From Ciborinia camelliae (lineage: Eukaryota > Ascomycota > Leotiomycetes > Helotiales > Sclerotiniaceae): a stretch of 64,000 nucleotides of DNA. The translations under genes were made by a program, and so were the position numbers. The stretch lies in assembly GCA_025890175.1 (NCBI GenBank), contig JANPYM010000001.1, positions 1,404,999-1,468,998 on the forward strand, given 5' to 3'. Under the pieces are notes generated by a model that did no database searches, was not told the origin of the DNA, and saw only the letters and a program-made list of their open reading frames with translations. Positions within the stretch are counted from its first letter, which is position 1; the number at the start of each line of letters is the position of its first letter. Below, piece by piece: positions 12,684 through 24,826 of this stretch.

Positions 12684-15600
12684 GGAGAGATTTGATCGCA
12701 CTTTGAGTGTGCGATGACGATTAGAGAAAGTTATGCGACTTTTGCGTACAGTCTTGTATTCGAAACTTATTGTGTGAATTGATATACAAATCAAATCCAA
12801 AGAAGTGATTGTAATATCAAAGCCAAATTAGTTGTGAGCAAATGAAGGAATTGAAAAGGACGTTTCTTTGAGAGATGTTAGGTGGTGGGTGGTGGGTGGT
12901 TTTGTAAAGTTGGCTTGATTTGTGTGTCTTGCTTGGTAGATAGCTTGGGGGGGGGGCGATTTAAGGTTGCGTACTTGCGCAACCGTAGGTAGTTCAAGGT
13001 ATTGGTAGGTAGTAAAGTTAAAAGTTTCCAAAGAAGTTGGCAAGCTAGCAGCGAGCAGCTAATAATAATAAGAATATATTAATGCCTAGGTCGTTATAGG
13101 ATGGAAGGAGTGGTTCTCGAGCGTTCCAACTTCGAGTATGTTGATTATTTCTTCGTCAAAAACTCCCGGATGGCCCTTTTGAGTTTGGCTATTTGCGGTA
13201 GATTGTTGATCTTCAAAAAAAAGTCAAGTAAGATTTGGGAATCTTGGTCAATGGGAGGTCCTAGGTAGGTAGATACTAGGTGACCGGTACAGTAGTACGA
13301 GTAAAGTAGTCAAAGCAGTTAAGTAACCTTAAGGAAAGAGAGAATATCTGAGAGGGAGTGGCAGTGGAAGTGGAAAATGTAAGTTGTAATGAATTGTGAT
13401 GATCTGAATCAATCAATGATGGGATTGAGAGATGTTTGTCCTGGTAGGGAATAAGTACCTAGTTCAAAATTGATGAGATGTTGAAATGTTTAACACGTTC
13501 CAGTTGTCTGGAGTAGAGTGGGAGAGAAGAAGGGAAGACTGGGAAGAGGTGAGGATGTGAGGATGTGAGGTAGAGCGTGTCTTGGTATCGGTTTTCAGTT
13601 TGAATCGGTCGGCTATGGATAGATGGATGGATGGATGGTTGGTTGGTTGGAATCCTATGGATGGATTGGATTAGATTGCAGGTAAATCGATCATCGATGG
13701 TTCGTCCAGTTGCTTTGATGCTTTTAATGCAGCCTTTTCTGCCCGTAGCGTAGCGCAATCTTTTTTTTTACCTACGTACGCTTTGGTTTTTTGGTGAGTG
13801 TGGGTTTGGGTTTGAGTTTGATATCCGTGGGTATTGGATGGATTAAGCGTCATGTAGGTACATACTAGAACCTACCCGGTAAGGTAATCTCTTCAATTGC
13901 CCAGTTGATGTTCGTACTCCAACTCCAGCGATTCCAAATCAAATATATCAGACGGATGAATTGAATTTGAACATTTGAATTTTGGATTCAAGTGAAGGAG
14001 TGGACAGAGATGGAGATGGAGATGGAGATGGAGATGGAGATGGAGATGGAGATGGAGATGGAGATGGAGATGGAGATGGAGATGGAGATGGAGATGGAGA
14101 TGGAGATGGAGGTGAAGATGTAGTATATTATTATTGACACAATTAAAGTACCTCGAGAAGGATATGGTACTTTTAAGTTTGTACTCCGTATGTTGATGTA
14201 CTAGGTAGATAGATAGATATATCGATACGATACTGAGTAATTAGGTATTGCCCGATTGTCAACGTATCTATTCGTACCTAGGTACCTAGGTAACTCACAA
14301 CCTAGTATTCCATTCGTAAGTACCCGTGGGCCCTTTCAATACATAATATATCAATTCATCAGATAATAATGAAGTGAATATTTGATTGAATAGCTAGAAG
14401 AGAGGTATAGGTAAATGAGTGAGGAATACCTGGAAGTGATCGATGAGCTAAAATGGAAAAATGGAAATATCATCAAGTATCAAGTATCAAGTACCTATAG
14501 ATACCTTAGGTAGGTAGCTGGAGGTACTAAAAGTGGCATTCTAGCATTCTAGATTTCTAATTCATGAAAGAACTTGAAAGAAAGGATTATAAAAATAATC
14601 ATCGGCTCCTACGGAATTGTCCTTTGATTTATCATAAGATTTCTACGCCGCACATCTTGATTCCTTTGAACTCCTTTTTACATCAGCTGAGTTAACGAGG
14701 AGGTTTGGGTGGGTAGGTAGGTTGGGCTATGGATTTATTACCTAGGTAGGTAGGTAGATAGGTAGATAGGTATGTAGTAACAACTTCTCTCCTCAATCCC
14801 CATCCCCATCCCCATCTCATGAACAATAAACAATCCAAACCCATACATACCCATACTCATTCATCTAGTTCATGATGAAGTCAAAGTCAGAAAGTCAGAA
14901 AGTCAAACTCAAACTCAAACTCAGAGTCAGAGCCAGAGTCAGAGCCAGAGTCAGAGTCAGAGTCAGAGTCAGCTTCAGCTTGAGAGCCAGAATTCCATCT
15001 CCTTGAAAATGCTTGGAAATCCTCACCTAGCTAATAAGTCTTACAAGGTACCAAAGGTATTACTATAAACAGTTAAACTGTATGCATGCGCACGATCACT
15101 ACTCTAATAATACCTTTCTTAAAATGGAAATCTCCCCCTCTTGGCAGTATGAAAGTATAATCGAGTACGTACTTGAAAGGGTTTAAAACAATCATACATT
15201 GGGGAATGATGAAATGGAGGGGAAGAGGAGGGGAAAGGGGGGGAAGGGGATGAGAGGTATCAATGGGATCTTCCATCTCTTCTCGTTGTGATATTCGTCG
15301 TCTTTGTGAAATCTCTTCTTTCATTCGTATTATATCCAATAAATAGACACGAGTTTTCCTAGTACCTGATTAAAAATAAGATAATCATCATAAGGATCAT
15401 AACCTCATTGGAAGTTTAACTTTAGAAGCTTTGAACTTCCATTTATAAGGAATTGTCCTTTGTCTTTCTCCTTGTCCCTTGTTTCTCCCCAGGAATTCGT
15501 TTATTCCTTACTTGGATATAGCTTCATGATTTTCCTTCTTTCCTTCCTTCGTCGTTTTCTGTTGAAGAAAAAGCGAAAAAAAACCCTTCCTTGGAAAGAA

Positions 15601-16333
15601 TACATACCTACTTAACTAGGTACATCTAGGTAACTTGAGAGTCTTGAGTCTTGAGTCTTGAGTTTTGAGGCTCAATTTCACCTCAAGGGCTTTTCCTTTT
15701 CCTTGCTTCTTGCAGGTGATGGTGCTTGAACCATCCATCCATCCATCCATTTCCTTTCCTTTTCCACTTACCTACCTACCTACTTTCCCTTCTCTGGTTC
15801 GTTCGCTCATTTAATCAATCCGATTCAATCCATTCAATCTAATCCATCCAATCAATCCAATCAATTCATGAAAAAATCAAGAAGAATCGAATTAATTGCC
15901 AACCAACCAAATAATACTTTTAAATTTAGAAACAATTCCTCACTCTCTTCAATCCTGCTTATATAATCCTGCTTATATAATCCTTGTCAGTGTACCCACC
16001 GACCACCGACCACCGACCAATCACAAACCACCAAGCTCTGGCACTTACCGGTTCGCTCTTTTCCACCTGCACTGCAGCCTGCACATCCGGCTCCCGTCTC
16101 TACCTGCACCTCGATGCATCAGTTACACACCGCTTTTGGCAAAAATTAACATCATGTGATTATCAATAATTCACTTCCAAATTAATTCATTCGCGGATCA
16201 AATTGCTTTTATAACACTCTTTTTTTTATCTTCAGGTTCAACTCTTTCGTTTTTCTTGTACAATATCAAACCAACTTTCTTGCCAATCTTTGCCGATATT
16301 TCCTACACTCTTTATGCTACTACGAACGGAACA
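12684..16333. other. Long intergenic region between SSD1 and GLE1
   Basis: The two genes point away from each other, so this is a shared 3.6-kb upstream region. It holds many TACCTAGGTA/GGTAGGTA words, a 104-nt GATGGA array (listed separately), AGTCAG-type repeats at about 14885-14975 and (CATC)n tracts. CT-rich DNA immediately precedes GLE1, as in many fungal promoters. No gene is supported; the short frames (13459-13853, 15073-15339) are repeat-derived. Confidence 0.6.
14008..14111. repeat. (GGAGAT)n microsatellite, about 17 copies
   Basis: A near-perfect 6-nt repeat (GGAGAT) sits in the SSD1-GLE1 intergenic region. A single GGTGAAGATG deviation marks its right end. Confidence 0.95.
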
Positions 16334-18047
16334 ATGGCCCCCACTCAATCTTCTAATTATGAAGATGAGGCTTTAAGAGGAAGCTCTAATTTCATACCAA
16401 TACCTTCAGTTTATGACCACGACATAAGATTCGAGAATCGAAATGCCGAAGATTTACATCATGGGATTCTTGAAGCTGCACGACAGGAGCATGAACGGAT
16501 TCGAAATGAAGCTATGCGAATCTTTCAACTCACTCTTTTACAAGAACAACAGCTGCAAGCCCAGTCTCAAGTACGAGCAGAGGAGGATCGATTACGAATT
16601 GAGGCAATACGGTTGAAAATTGAAGAAAATCGCATCAGGGCAGCGAAACAAAATGCTCTCACAGAACTTAAAAGGAGAGAATTGGAAGAAGAGGCAAGAA
16701 AAATACCTATCATTCCACCAAAACCTCCTACCCCTCCACCAGTATTGGCACCGACTCAAGCTCCCGTTCGAACGATTTCGAATATACTTCAGGCCCAACC
16801 CCAGCTTCCTCAACAACCACAGCAACAACAACCGGCTAATGCCAGTGGAATTCTCTTCGGCACACTTGATCAACAAACGAATGGATCTTCACAAAATATA
16901 CCTTTTCAGCAAACCAATACTTTTCAAAAACCTCAAACTCAGTCACAAGCTCCACAACAAATAAATGGCGTTCCAAGTATTCAAAGACAACCTGCAACTA
17001 CTTGGCAACCTTCAACCTCTTCCGGGGATCATCTATTGCCAGGTGTTGAACGTTATGTCGAAATTCATAAAAATCTTAAACAATTACGGCAGTACTTGAT
17101 AGCGGAAGGAAAGCAGAACATACCATTTAAGAAGATGTTGGGAGATATGCGAAGATCAATTCGACAAACTGTTGGACAATTGACTGGAGAAAAAGGTGCA
17201 AACAGGCTGTGTGTAAGTTAAAGTTATATCTACAACCTGAAATTTCACTAACATCTTGTAGATTGATAAAATCGTTAAATTACTCACACAAGCTCTTCGA
17301 CAAGTTCAATCTCCAGGTATTGATCCGAGTAATTATATGATATCAAAACCAAATCCGGTGGAAGGAGCTCAAAATAATGGAGATCAACTACCTTCTCTGT
17401 TTATTTACCTCCTTAACTTTTTCTCGAAAGCTATCGTCTCTCAATTTATAAATGAAGCTGGTGTTCGACCAGAGACAGCAGATCCTGTTGGTGTCATTGC
17501 CGTCTCAATATTTGCCCGAACCGAATTTTTATGGAGAGGTGCTCCATTAATCGATATTTTAATGGCAAAGATGCGTGTTTCAATACCTACAGTTTTTGGA
17601 CTTCGTGGGAATGAGAAAACAGAAGAAGGTAGAGCTAGAATAGGATGGCAACGATTGGAAGATGGAAGTTGGGTCGATGAACAAATACATAACACTAGGA
17701 TGATTGGATTGGCAGCAGGGTATGCAGCTCTTTCTTTACGAGATTTCTCCAAAGTAAAAGTTAAGAATCCTTGGCCACCCACTTATTATTGGAGGTCCAT
17801 GGCAAGTATTGTATCAACACCATCAGAAGAAGCTTCATCTACACAATATACCGTCCTCCGTTCCATGATTGAGGGATGGGAACAGAGATTCATTGATTTG
17901 TATGGTATTCACGCCATCGCCGCCCTCAGGGTTGCATTGATCGACTTCCCATCACGCGCTCCTCCGACGGCCAAAGTCGCCTCTGATTCGTTGAGAGTCA
18001 TGGTCGATAAATTGGATAGGGATAAGGGATTGAAACTTGCGTATTGA
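16334..18047 (+). CDS. gle1: GLE1-like mRNA export factor (nucleoporin)
   Basis: Two exons, 16334-17212 and 17262-18047, joined in phase 0 by a 49-nt intron with branch CACTAAC; 554 aa, close to yeast Gle1 (538 aa). Residues about 45-123 form a charged coiled coil (AEEDRLRIEAIRLKIEENR), followed by IPPKPPTPPP and a Gln-rich spacer. The C-terminal 300 residues match the GLE1 domain (PF07817): GVERYVEIHKNLKQLRQYL, then SQFINEAGVRPETADPVGV and AAGYAALSLRDF. Gle1 sits at the cytoplasmic face of the nuclear pore. With inositol hexakisphosphate it activates the DEAD-box ATPase Dbp5 to release exported mRNPs. An in-frame upstream start near 16256 would add 26 residues; I prefer ATGGCC at 16334. Confidence 0.93.
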
Positions 18048-19943
18048 ATGGAACTGAACTGAATGAGTGGTTCGGTTTGGTTCCAGCTTGTATAGTAGTA
18101 CGAAGAGTTGTTCATCTTACAATAGGGGGAATGGAATGGAATGGATAGGATGGATAGGATGGAATTGGATCGGATTGGATCTTTTTTTGTTTGATAGAGA
18201 GAGAGTGTGTGTGCATTTACTTTACTTTACATGGATGGGGTTGAATAGGGGGCTTGGCATGGATGGCTTGGTTGGTATTTGTTTGTACTGTACTGTACTG
18301 TATTGTACTGTACTGACTCGGATTTTCTTTACGTTGCATGAGAGGCGTTTTAGGGTTGGGAGGATGAGCATGGGGATGTGGATGAAGATGTGGATGGGGA
18401 TTCAATCCAGAGAGTACCTGGGTACATACCTTAGGTACTTCTTCATACTCGGTGGTTGGTCAGCGTTGAAGAGAGAGGAGATGCAGATGAGGAGGTGGAG
18501 GTGGAGAGATGAGATGGAAAACAAAAGCAGCTTCCTCTCATCGTCGTCATTGTCGTTGCGTACTTACGTTACCTTACCTTACCTTACCTTAGTTATATAC
18601 CCAAGCTACAGAACAGACAGAAATGGAATGAAATGGAATTTTTTTTCACTGCACCAGCCAGTAGTAGTATGAATGTGTGGGTGTGTATGGATGGGTGGGT
18701 GTGTATGGATGGGTGGGTGTGTATGGATGGGTGGGTGGGTGTGTGTAGATGGGTGGGGATGTGTGTGGGAAATAGAACATAAATATGGTTGGATGGTGGA
18801 TGGTGGATGGATAATACCTACTGATGATATAGGTAGGTACTTACTTATTGGTTATGTGATGTGATAGTATATCATGTTAGTATGTGATGTCAGTATGTGA
18901 TGTCATGTCTCCGTCATGATTTTGAGATGAATAGAGAGGTGGAGTTTGTCGGTTTTTGGGGGGATGGAGAAAATGTATTAGTTTCAGTAGAAGGGGATGT
19001 GGATTCAAGATCTAAACTGGGACTGCTTATAAGCAAGGTCCTAAGCTAATACTACGCTAGTATAGTCCCCATGTGACCTGATAAATCCACCCCTGTTACT
19101 GATGGAGAGGGAGAGGGGAGAGGGGGAGAGGGAGAGAAATAAAATACGTTCAGTTATAAGATTAATAAGGTGACATGGAGTGAGCTATAGGATGGATTAT
19201 CTATCATCTATCTCCTCCAGAGCCAAGGTAGGTAGGTAGGTATTCAATGGAATGAAATAAGGCAATTAAAATGCATGTTTGGAAGGAGAATGTATCTCAA
19301 TTGGACTATTTGAGCTGTTTATTTATATTGCCTGGTTGGTAGGTAGGTAGGTTAGGTAGGTAGGTAGGTACTAGGTATTTAGTGCTCATAGGGCGCAGGT
19401 GTTGAGAATCAATATGCTTAATTGATTGGATCTTCTGGATTATTCTTATTCTTATTCTTAATATTAATATTAAGAGGTATTGTTTTCTTGGTTTATTTGG
19501 ATTTGATTCAACTGGTTTGCTGCTGACTAGGTACCTAGGTAACTATGTATATATAAAAGATTTGTTAGGTATGGAAAAGAGGGAAAGCGGGAGGTGCATG
19601 AGCTGATATCAAGACCTGGAAGGAAATAAACCCAACAATTTTGTTAAGCTGGGGGGGCAGATAAAGAAGATTTTGGTTATTCACTCCCTACCTAGGGAGA
19701 TCTCTAAGCAAGTATATATCTTCCAATCTTCCAAGTGAATAATGCCCAGCTAGCCAGAAACTTTCCCAATCTCAAATCCCAAATCTCAAATCTCCAATCT
19801 TCAGATACCAAACCAAACCAACTCACCGCACAATAAAGATATCCATCTCCAAACTTCACTCGAAACCCTAGGGATCTTCCTACTAAGATTAGATTTTCTC
19901 GACTTCGATTCCGCCACGCATACATCCTCAAGATATCCTCAAG
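18048..19943. other. Intergenic, repeat-rich
   Basis: Contains TACTG repeats (about 18285-18313), TTACC repeats (18563-18592), a GTATGGATGGGTGG minisatellite (18673-18765), GGTAGGTAGG clusters (19216-19232, 19336-19375) and scattered TACCTAGGTA words. The 201-codon frame at 18067-18672 runs through these repeats, has no recognisable domain and is not accepted as a gene. Confidence 0.6.
18673..18765. repeat. Minisatellite of TGTGTATGGATGGGTGGG units
   Basis: Three to four imperfect copies of an 18-nt G/T-rich unit read as Gly/Trp/Val/Cys repeats in one frame. No gene is implied. Confidence 0.8.
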
Positions 19944-20647
19944 ATGTCAGCGAAACCCCATTGCCACACCTCGAGCACCGATCTCAATCCCCAAGCCCCG
20001 AGTTTTCCCGCTCCCTCATCACCATTAAAATCAACGTCAACATCAACATCAACATCAACGTCAACATCAACGTCAACATCAACGTCAACATCAACGTCAA
20101 CATCAACATTAAAATCCCCATCCCCGCATCTCCAAATCAACACCGCCCAATCTTCGGGACCAGTCATGAGCCTCGATCCGAAAACACTGCTTTCTCTGCG
20201 GAAATTGTCGACGCTGGATACACAGTCGCTTGTTTCTCTTTTGTTTGAGATCTTTCGGCTTGATGCGGTTGATGATGAGGTTGATGGGGTTGTTGATGAA
20301 AGTGCTCCCGAGGTTGCCAAGAGTGCTCCTGCAACATCAGCGTATCCTCTTACGGAAACTGCGGCGAAGGTGTTGGATGCTCCGTCCAAGGACAAGGATT
20401 CTTCGGTGTTGGGTTTGGATGTGGATCGGAGAACTCTGGAGGTATGTTTGGCTGGCAATCTTAATCTTAATCTTAAACTTATGGATTGTGGATGATGGAT
20501 GATATAACGAGCTAACTTTTATATTTTTTCTCCATATAGTGCTTTCGCGAAAGAGTTAGGATATCATACCATGAAGCGGGTGTGAAGGGAATGCTCAAGA
20601 TGTTGAAGGATGAATTTGTTATCGTTCCTGTCGATACCGTGGATTGA
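19944..20647 (+). CDS. Small protein of unknown function with Thr-Ser repeat
   Basis: Two exons, 19944-20441 and 20540-20647, phase-0 junction, 201 aa. The intron uses GTATGT and CATATAG. After a Ser/Pro-rich N-terminus there is a Thr-Ser repeat (residues about 31-55) encoded by a TCAACG/TCAACA microsatellite at 20034-20112. The rest looks more conserved: SLDPKTLLSLRKLSTLDT, SLVSLLFEIFRLDAVDDE, and an exon-2 end CFRERVRISYHEAGVKGM with FVIVPVDTVD. An internal ATG at 20166 (MSLDPKTLL) could be the true start if the repeat part is untranslated. I recognise no family. The correct splice phase and hydrophobic periodicity make it a credible gene. Confidence 0.65.
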
Positions 20648-22716
20648 GATGAGATGAGATTATGTTTGGATCTGGGGGTGGAGAATGAGAAACTTGAGGT
20701 CGGGTGGGATTGCGAGGGATATCATCGTGGCGGCATTTTGGTAGATGGCAACGTCCTTGGTGTCATCCACGGATTGCTTGCATGGATGGATGGATGGTTG
20801 AAGGCATTGGTGTGTAGACTGAAATGAAATGAAAGGACGGAGAAAACCTCTTTTTATTGTCGGTGGGCGGTATTAAAATCATGGACTTCCATTTCATTCT
20901 TTACCATTACCGTTACCGTATGGATATTTGCATCGTTTCAGTATACTCTTGCATTTGAGTTGTTCCTAAAGTCCATGCTTGGATATTGATACAGCCTTGA
21001 AGTTCCTGGCCTGTTCTTCTCATCGTCATTTCTCTTGTACTCCAGATACCTTTTGTCCAAAACTTCTATAAATGAATCTCGTCACTTAGACCGCGTGGAA
21101 TTTTAATTCCATCATATGTATCCTCCCACAATGTAAGAGGTCATAGTACGCAGGCTATAGTGAAGCATTTCAGATGTCCTTCGATGTTCAAAAGAAAACA
21201 TGTCAACACATGCACAACAAACGGACTTTGTAAAGAACAAAAGATCATCCAAGTTAACAGATATCAACAGTAAGAAGCCCCCAATAAAAAAAGTAGGTAT
21301 TTCAAAACGGAACAATTCCACAGACATGATTCCTCAGTGGCGTCATGTAGTGAAGAAATCAATGCAAGAATACTACCGTGGAGTTCCACTGCCGGCGGGG
21401 ACAAGATACATGTTTCCGAAATCAATCTAAGCTTAGATTACCCGTACGACCGGGTCCATCTTGTTTCGTACCTACGGAGTATAGTTTTCCCAGATCCATA
21501 TGGAGGGTCCAGATCACCTTGGCCGTCCATGGGATGAATTCTCGGATTTTGGAATCATAAACTCCGTAAACTCCAATACTGACATCTCAAGCTGCTCTAT
21601 TCCGACTCTACCAGTCTTCGTATTTTCGTTTCGAATCCTATGCATGGAAAACTCACAGTGGAGTACGCGTCGATGCGTCGATGCTGCTGTCGTTGGCATT
21701 TTTTTTCCCATGTAAATTTTCAGGGGTCGCATACAAGAAGATTAGCCGATCGGATTTAAGATGGATGCTGAGAGGCCCAGGGGTAAAAACATTTTATTAA
21801 TAGCTAGAGCTTCCGGTTGGTTCCAGGGTCCACGGTCTACGGTCCACCTTTTACTTTCTTCATTCTTTAGTTTAGTGCCCGTGGACCTACTTATGCATGA
21901 TACATGATACATCATCGGTCGAAAAGTTTCCCACAAAAAATTAATATGATGAATAAATGAATGAATAAATGAACAACACTATCATCGGTTTTACATCGCG
22001 AGAAATCATCCCGTACATACCTAGGTCCTGGGATCTCATCATCAATTCTCAAATCAAAGCAAGCGGGTAACGTATAGTATAGGGCGGCTTGCTTTTTCGA
22101 ATCCACTTGAAGTTTTTATACTGGATGAGACGACCAAACTATCTAGGACGACGATTGAGATGAAAGCAGCATTGGATTTAATCCCATACGAATTCGATAG
22201 AACTTCGTTCGAAATGTGGTGAGGAATTATTTCCGCAAACTTCTTCAGCAAATTTACCATTTGCTATAGATTAAAGTTTCGGTGAAAATACATGTAGCAA
22301 TTCCAAGAGATTCCATTTCCTAACTTGCTTGAGGACAATGAAAAGATCACATAACAAACAAGACCCGCAAGAGCGTAAACAAATTTTCATCTCCAGCCAA
22401 ATTTCACGGTTTCTCAAATCTTAAACTCTTCATCCCATATCTTCGACCCTTATCGATGGCTCGAGCGCAAGTCCCAAGACTACCAAATCTTCACAACTTG
22501 CGAATCAAGACCCAATCTTTCTTCTTATCTACTATCCTATCGTGACTCCACTTGAATGTGTCAACTCCGAAGATGGAGACGGTCGATGACATGTTCATAA
22601 TGAAGGGGCGAAATATAAAGTCCGCGACTCGGACCTCCTCTTCCACATCTTCTTCCCCCTCATAACCAAATACATATACATATATACTTTTGATATTCAC
22701 AAATCAACAAACTAAA
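20648..22716. other. Intergenic with weak short ORFs
   Basis: No convincing gene. One Lys-rich frame with a real ATG, 21200-21430 (76 aa), and a minus-strand frame, 22054-22260 (68 aa), followed by a possible GTATGT donor near 22024, could be fragments of unannotated genes. Neither has a recognisable domain. The last 300 bases are the promoter side of the alcohol dehydrogenase. Confidence 0.45.
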
Positions 22717-23971
22717 ATGTCTACCGATTATAAATTTCAAGGATGGTTGGGTCTCGATGCAGAGGCTGCCAATGGCAAGATGGTTTGGCAAGAGTATGAA
22801 CCTAAACCATTCGAAGAGACCGATGTCGATATCCAAATCACTCACTGCGGTATCTGCGGTTCCGATATTCACACCTTGAGATCCGGATGGGGAGCATCGG
22901 ATTATCCCGTCTGCGTTGGTCACGAGATTGTTGGAAAGGCCGTGAGAGTTGGATCCAAGGTTAAGGATATTAAGCTTGGAGATCGTGTTGGTGTTGGTGC
23001 TCAAAGCGGTGCTTGTATGAACCAAAAGGGTGATTGTGAAGCTTGTGCTGATGGGTATGTTTGCTGTTCCCCCGTGATGATGAGTTAGGTTGGGACTAAC
23101 AAATTCAGTACGCAACAATATTGCGCTCATCAGACCGCTACCTATAACTCTAAATGGGCTGATGGAAGTAAATCTTACGGAGGTTATGCCGATTATTGGC
23201 GTGGAAGCGGGGATTTCGTAATCAAGATTCCAGATTCAATTCCTTCCGATATTGCAGCTCCTATGCTTTGTGGTGGTGTGACAACTTTCTCACCCCTCGC
23301 ACAAAATGGTGCTGGACCAGGAAAGAAAGTTGCCATCGTAGGAATTGGTGGTCTTGGACATTTCGGTATCATGGGCGCAAAAGCTTTGGGCTGTGATGAG
23401 ATTACAGCCATTTCTAGAACTTCCGCAAAGAAGGAGGATGCTTTCGAGATGGGTGCTAATAGATTTATTGGTAAGTTGACGTTGAAGTGATTGTGGATCT
23501 TTGTGGAAATACTAATGGGTGTTTTATAGCCACCGATGAAGAACCAGATTGGGCCACAAAATATGCAAACTCCCTTGATCTCATCATCTGCACCATCGCC
23601 TCACCAAAACTCCCACTCCAATCTTACCTTAACCTTCTCAAATACAAGGGTAAATTTATCCAAGTTGGTGCTCCTGAAGATACCATTCCTGGATTCAACA
23701 GTAAGTCATGATTTATTCAATGTCCTAGATGAAAATAAATTAACATGAAATAGTGTTCTCCCTCATCCTTAAGAAACTTACCATCGGCTCCTCGCTTATT
23801 GGTTCCCCACATGAGATTAAAGATATGTTGGCCCTCTTCGCCGAGAAGGGTGTTAAGACTTGGGTCAATACTGTCCCAATGAAGGATGCCAACCAAGCTA
23901 TCCTTGATTTGGACGATGGTAAGGCAAGATATAGATATGTTTTGGTTAATGAGAAGCATATTGATGCTTAG
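22717..23971 (+). CDS. NADP-dependent zinc alcohol dehydrogenase (ADH6/cinnamyl type)
   Basis: Four exons, 22717-23054, 23109-23470, 23530-23700 and 23754-23971, 1089 nt, 362 aa, typical of the medium-chain dehydrogenase family. Catalytic-zinc ligands are visible in HCGICGSDIH (Cys44) and VGHE (His69-Glu70). The structural-zinc loop GACMNQKGDCEACADG continues across intron 1 into TQQYC. The nucleotide-binding motif is VAIVGIGGLGHFGIMGAKAL. The ending GKARYRYVL is family-typical. These enzymes reduce aromatic and branched aldehydes in the cytosol using NADPH; the exact substrate cannot be read from sequence. An upstream in-frame non-ATG extension was ignored; the chosen ATG is preceded by CTAAA. 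Confidence 0.93.
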
Positions 23972-24826
23972 GTTGAAGATCTTGTGTATGAAAAGTATGA
24001 AAAGTATGTAATGTTAAATACAAAAGAATTATAGATATCCCCAGCTAGAGTAATATTTGCATACCTCTGAAATGAGTTGAGGTATATTGGTCTTTGGCTG
24101 TATAGGCTGTGAATCAATGTACTGATCATTAGGATCTCTCTTACCCGACGGCCTTGAATCTCTGGAATCTCTGACGATTGAATATCAAGAGGTAACAGAA
24201 CACAAGCCAAGCCTAGGTCTATATGACCCTACTAGGACTCCCGAAAATCCGGGATTCAAAAAGTAAGCTTAGTATCGGAGTGTAACCTCCATAGACAAGT
24301 CGTCATAGAGATATTTCCTTCATCTGCATGCCATCATTAGGACTATCACTATGCGCTCGAGTGGTATTGATTGGAACATTCCACTAGATAGTAGTGACAT
24401 GACACATACCTCAAGTGAGTGATGCTCATAGAAAGGACTGTTAACAGGCTGATCTTGATTTATTTTGTATGAGATGAGATGAGATGATACGAGACGAAAC
24501 GAAACAAGAAGAGATGAGATAAATCGTCTTTTAGAATGGATTGTTCATCTAATACTGCCCGCGGGCAGGTATCGTTCCGAGGTCCCGTCATGTTTTCTGT
24601 CGAGAGGAAGTGAATATATGGTGGCGGCTGGCGAATTCAAGAGATGAATATAGATGAGCTTGAAAATTCACTATGAGAGCTTATTAGCGTTATTCAAAAC
24701 TTAGCCTTCCCTTTCTTCTGATCATTTGAATTTTTTGAGAGTAACCTGGAATGTCTAGTTGTTTCTCGTATCTCAATGTTTTAAACAAAAAAGGCACTCA
24801 GAACACGATAGTACGGCAGATTCAAG
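23972..24826. other. Intergenic
   Basis: The 3' flank of the dehydrogenase, then a GAGAT-type repeat at about 24474-24520. I see no gene. Confidence 0.6.

Noticed and set aside
18067..18672. 201-codon open frame on the plus strand
   Set aside because: It reads through TACTG, TTACC and GGATAG repeats downstream of GLE1, has no domain or splice support, and its composition follows the repeats.
22054..22260. 68-codon minus-strand frame, possibly followed by a GTATGT donor
   Set aside because: No consistent exon chain could be built and no domain is visible.
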